Shown here piece after piece: positions 34,966 through 36,970 of a stretch of DNA of 36,970 nt (the stretch's first letter is position 1; each line of letters starts with the position of its first letter). A program made the translations under genes and the position numbers. The notes below the pieces were generated by a model, which did no database searches, was not told where the DNA came from, and saw only the letters and a list, made by a program, of their open reading frames with translations. Location: assembly GCF_001553785.1 (NCBI RefSeq), contig NZ_LOJP01000001.1, forward strand, positions 4,312,300-4,349,269. The letters run 5' to 3'. The DNA is from Actinoplanes sp. TFC3. GTDB lineage: Bacteria > Actinomycetota > Actinomycetes > Mycobacteriales > Micromonosporaceae.

Positions 34966-35987
34966 CATGCCGAGCGGCGCAGGACCAGGCTGGTCGACAA
35001 CACCACCTCAGCCGGGGCCGGCTCCACGCCGTCGATCTTGGACAGCAGCAGCCGTACCATCTCCTGCCCCATCTGCTCGATGGGCTGGTTCACGCTGGTC
35101 AGCGGCGGGTCCGTGTGCCGGGCGATCACCGAGTCGTCAAAGCCGATCACCGCCACGTCCTCGGGAACCCGCCGCCCCCGCTCGCGCAGCACGCGCATCG
35201 CCCCGGCGGCCATCGCGTCGGAGGCGGCGAACACCGCGTCCAGCGCCGGATCCTCGTCGAGCAGGCGCGTCATGGCCGCCGCTCCGCTCTCCTCGCTGAA
35301 GTCGCCGTGCGCCACCGTGCCCGGCCCGGCCACGTCCTGGTAGCCGGCCAGGCGGGCCAGACCTGCGGCAAGGTCGAGGGCGCCGGTGATGGTGGCGATG
35401 CGCTGGCGGCCTTGATTCCTCAGGCACGTCACCGCGTCGCGCGCACCGCCGCGGTTGTCGGCGTCGACGTAGCAGCACGAGCTCACCCCGGTGGGACGGC
35501 CGGCCCGGACGGTGGCTACGCCGCGGTGTTCCAGTTGGGTGGGTAGCTGGTCGTCGCCGTGCAGGGACAGCAGCAGCGCGCCGTCCACGTGCTGGCGGGT
35601 GAGGTAGCCCTCGAGGCGTTGGCGCTCGTGCGGGGCCTGGGCGATCATCAGCACCATCTGCAGGCCGCGCTCGACCAGGCCGGTGGAGATGCTCTGCACG
35701 ATGCGGCCGAAGAAGGGCTCGGCGAAGAAGCGCTCACCGGATTCGAAGACCACCAGGGCGATCGAGTCCGTGCGCTGGGTGACCAGGGTGCGGGCCGCGC
35801 GGTTGGGCACGTAGCCGAGCTCGGCGATCGCGGACTCCACGGCGGCGCGGGCCTGCGGGCTGACCTGGGCCGAGCCGTTGATGACGCGGGAGACCGTGCC
35901 GCGTCCGACGCCGGCTAGCTCGGCGACCTGGTCCAACGTCGGGGGCCGGTGTCCGGATGCCCTGGACCTTGCCGTAACCGCCGCCAT
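34965..35987 (-). CDS. LacI-family transcriptional regulator
   Basis: 340 residues from the ATG at 35987; an ORF start 57 bases earlier only adds an unstructured Ala/Arg stretch. The N-terminal helix-turn-helix is TLDQVAELAGVGRGTVSRVINGSAQVS (about 16-42), followed by the hinge YVPNRAARTLVTQRTDSIALVV. The effector domain is a periplasmic-binding fold: FFAEPFFGRIVQSI, AVFAASDAMAAGAM and IGFDDSVIARHTDPPLTSV near the end, all standard for sugar-responsive LacI proteins. Its target is unknown. Nearest candidates are the divergent amine-oxidase-like gene and the sugar genes in this window. A GTTTGCA half-site (TGCAAACG on the plus strand) lies just before its start. Confidence 0.93.
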   Translation of the reverse strand: MAAVTARSRASGHRPPTLDQVAELAGVGRGTVSRVINGSAQVSPQARAAVESAIAELGYVPNRAARTLVTQRTDSIALVVFESGERFFAEPFFGRIVQSISTGLVERGLQMVLMIAQAPHERQRLEGYLTRQHVDGALLLSLHGDDQLPTQLEHRGVATVRAGRPTGVSSCCYVDADNRGGARDAVTCLRNQGRQRIATITGALDLAAGLARLAGYQDVAGPGTVAHGDFSEESGAAAMTRLLDEDPALDAVFAASDAMAAGAMRVLRERGRRVPEDVAVIGFDDSVIARHTDPPLTSVNQPIEQMGQEMVRLLLSKIDGVEPAPAEVVLSTSLVLRRSA

Positions 35988-36031
35988 GGGTGCAAACGTA
36001 CCCCTTGCGGGTGACGGCGTACGCTGCGCCC

Positions 36032-36970
36032 GTGCTGCGAGCATCTCTGGTGTCCCGCTGGGGTGAGGATCCGTGGTCGCGCGGGTCGTGGAGCCTGATC
36101 GGGCGCGGCGGCACCCCCGCGGACCGGGTGAGGCTGGGCGCGCCGGTGGGTGGGCGGCTGCGACTCGCCGGGGAGGCCACGCACTCCACCCGGGCGGGAA
36201 TGACGCACGGGGCGTACGAGAAGGGCCGCGAAGCCGCGCACTGGGCCGCGGATCTCGGGCATCGCCGGGTCGCGGTGGTGGGCGCCGGGATGGCAGGGCT
36301 GGCCGCGGCCCGGCATCTGACCCGGCTCGGGGTGTCCACGCAGGTGTTCGAGGCGCGCGAGCAGGCCGGTGGCCGGGCGATGGGCGTGGACCTGGACGGT
36401 GCCACGTTCGACCTGGGCGCGAACTGGCTGCAGCAGTACCCGGAGAACGTGCTTGCCCGCCTGGCCGAGCGGCTGGGTCTGCGTACGGTACCGACCGGCT
36501 TTGCTGATCCCCTGGTTCTGGGCGGTTGTCCCGTGCCGGCGGGGCTGGCGGTGGAGGCGCAGCGCCGGTTGGCCGCGGCGCCGGCGGACGCCTCGATCGG
36601 CGAGGTGCTCGACGAGTGGCTGCGAGACCCGGCGCCGTGGACGTCTGCTCAGGTGCGGCGCTTCGCCGAGGCCGAGATCGTCATGGACGCCGGGGCGCCG
36701 CTGGACAGGCTCAGCGCCCGGCACGGCTTCGAGCCGGGGGTGGGTGAGGGCGACAGGTGGATCGCGGGCAGCTATCGGCTGCTGGTCGAGCAGCTGGCCC
36801 GCGGGTTGAGCATGCACTTTGCGCGGCCGGTGCCCCGGGTGGCGGTGCAGGAGCACGGCGTGCGGGTGCTGGACGAGCGTTTCGACGCGGCGATTGTGAC
36901 CGTACCGGTGGGGGTGTTGCAGGCGGGGGGGCTGGAGGTCGACCCCCCCCCGCTGCCGCAGGGGCACCGC
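36032..36970 (+). CDS. Flavin amine-oxidase-like protein with permuted domain order (partial, runs off the window)
   Basis: The frame is open from a GTG at 36032 (another GTG at 36011) to the window end: 313 residues, incomplete. Residues 9-75 read SRWGEDPWSRGSWSLIG, LRLAGEATH and MTHGAYEKGREAA. These are motifs that normally lie at the C-terminal end of flavin amine oxidases and contact FAD. Only then comes the usual N-terminal FAD motif VAVVGAGMAGLAAARHL (about 79-95), followed by FEAREQAGGRAM and FDLGANWLQQ. The substrate domain follows, and the last visible part, IVTVPVGVLQ, is the usual mid-protein strand. So the C-terminal segment appears moved to the front. No ribosome site is visible. 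The gene is divergent from the LacI gene. Confidence 0.82.
   Translation, partial: MLRASLVSRWGEDPWSRGSWSLIGRGGTPADRVRLGAPVGGRLRLAGEATHSTRAGMTHGAYEKGREAAHWAADLGHRRVAVVGAGMAGLAAARHLTRLGVSTQVFEAREQAGGRAMGVDLDGATFDLGANWLQQYPENVLARLAERLGLRTVPTGFADPLVLGGCPVPAGLAVEAQRRLAAAPADASIGEVLDEWLRDPAPWTSAQVRRFAEAEIVMDAGAPLDRLSARHGFEPGVGEGDRWIAGSYRLLVEQLARGLSMHFARPVPRVAVQEHGVRVLDERFDAAIVTVPVGVLQAGGLEVDPPPLPQGHR

Overview
The window is 37 kb of high-GC DNA. Codon third positions are almost all G or C. GTG and TTG starts are common, and drug-exporter, two-component and secreted glycosidase families are dense. The ileS T-box is of the translational, short-stem type known from Actinobacteria, and an IdeR/DtxR-like iron box precedes a siderophore-interacting protein. 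Together these indicate an actinomycete chromosome; gene style suggests Micromonosporaceae (Actinoplanes-like), but the genus is an inference. I saw no tRNA, rRNA, CRISPR array, insertion sequence or phage gene.

Layout. 1-4.2 kb: a minus-strand monosaccharide ABC importer operon (mmsA-mmsB-chvE) with a hairpin terminator at the window edge. 4.3-9.4 kb: two regulated efflux modules, TetR plus an MMPL exporter with tandem operators, then divergent MarR and ABC exporter genes. 9.5-13.2 kb: an orphan OmpR-type response regulator, a type II NADH dehydrogenase, and a divergent gene that fuses a degenerate NMN-adenylyltransferase-like domain to a methyltransferase. 13.3-15.6 kb: an EEP-family hydrolase and a second MMPL gene that has lost its first helix and about 230 internal residues. 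15.6-21.0 kb: an 1805-residue secreted enzyme carrying both an alpha-amylase and a pullulanase catalytic domain. 21.2-23.4 kb: a flavin disulfide-reductase-like enzyme and an iron-regulated siderophore-interacting protein. 23.5-26.9 kb: a T-box leader and ileS. 27.0-28.7 kb: a putative 51-residue ORF behind a hairpin that can mask its ribosome site, then a GH13 alpha-glucosidase. 28.8-32.6 kb: a zinc-ribbon protein, a lipoprotein, a fragment of a Tat-exported protein, an alditol oxidase and a secreted nuclease-fold/lamin-tail protein. 32.7-37.0 kb: a zinc-ribbon protein with an apparent compensated frameshift, a DHA2-type MFS exporter, a LacI regulator, and the first 313 residues of an amine-oxidase-like flavoprotein whose domain order appears circularly permuted.

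How the genes work together. A carbohydrate theme runs through the window: extracellular starch and pullulan breakdown (amylopullulanase), intracellular oligosaccharide hydrolysis (GH13), monosaccharide import (chvE system), sugar-alcohol oxidation (aldO) and a LacI regulator. The genes are scattered, so shared regulation is only a hypothesis. The exporters form a second theme. The most unusual items are the permuted amine oxidase at the right edge and the NMNAT-like/methyltransferase fusion next to ndh.
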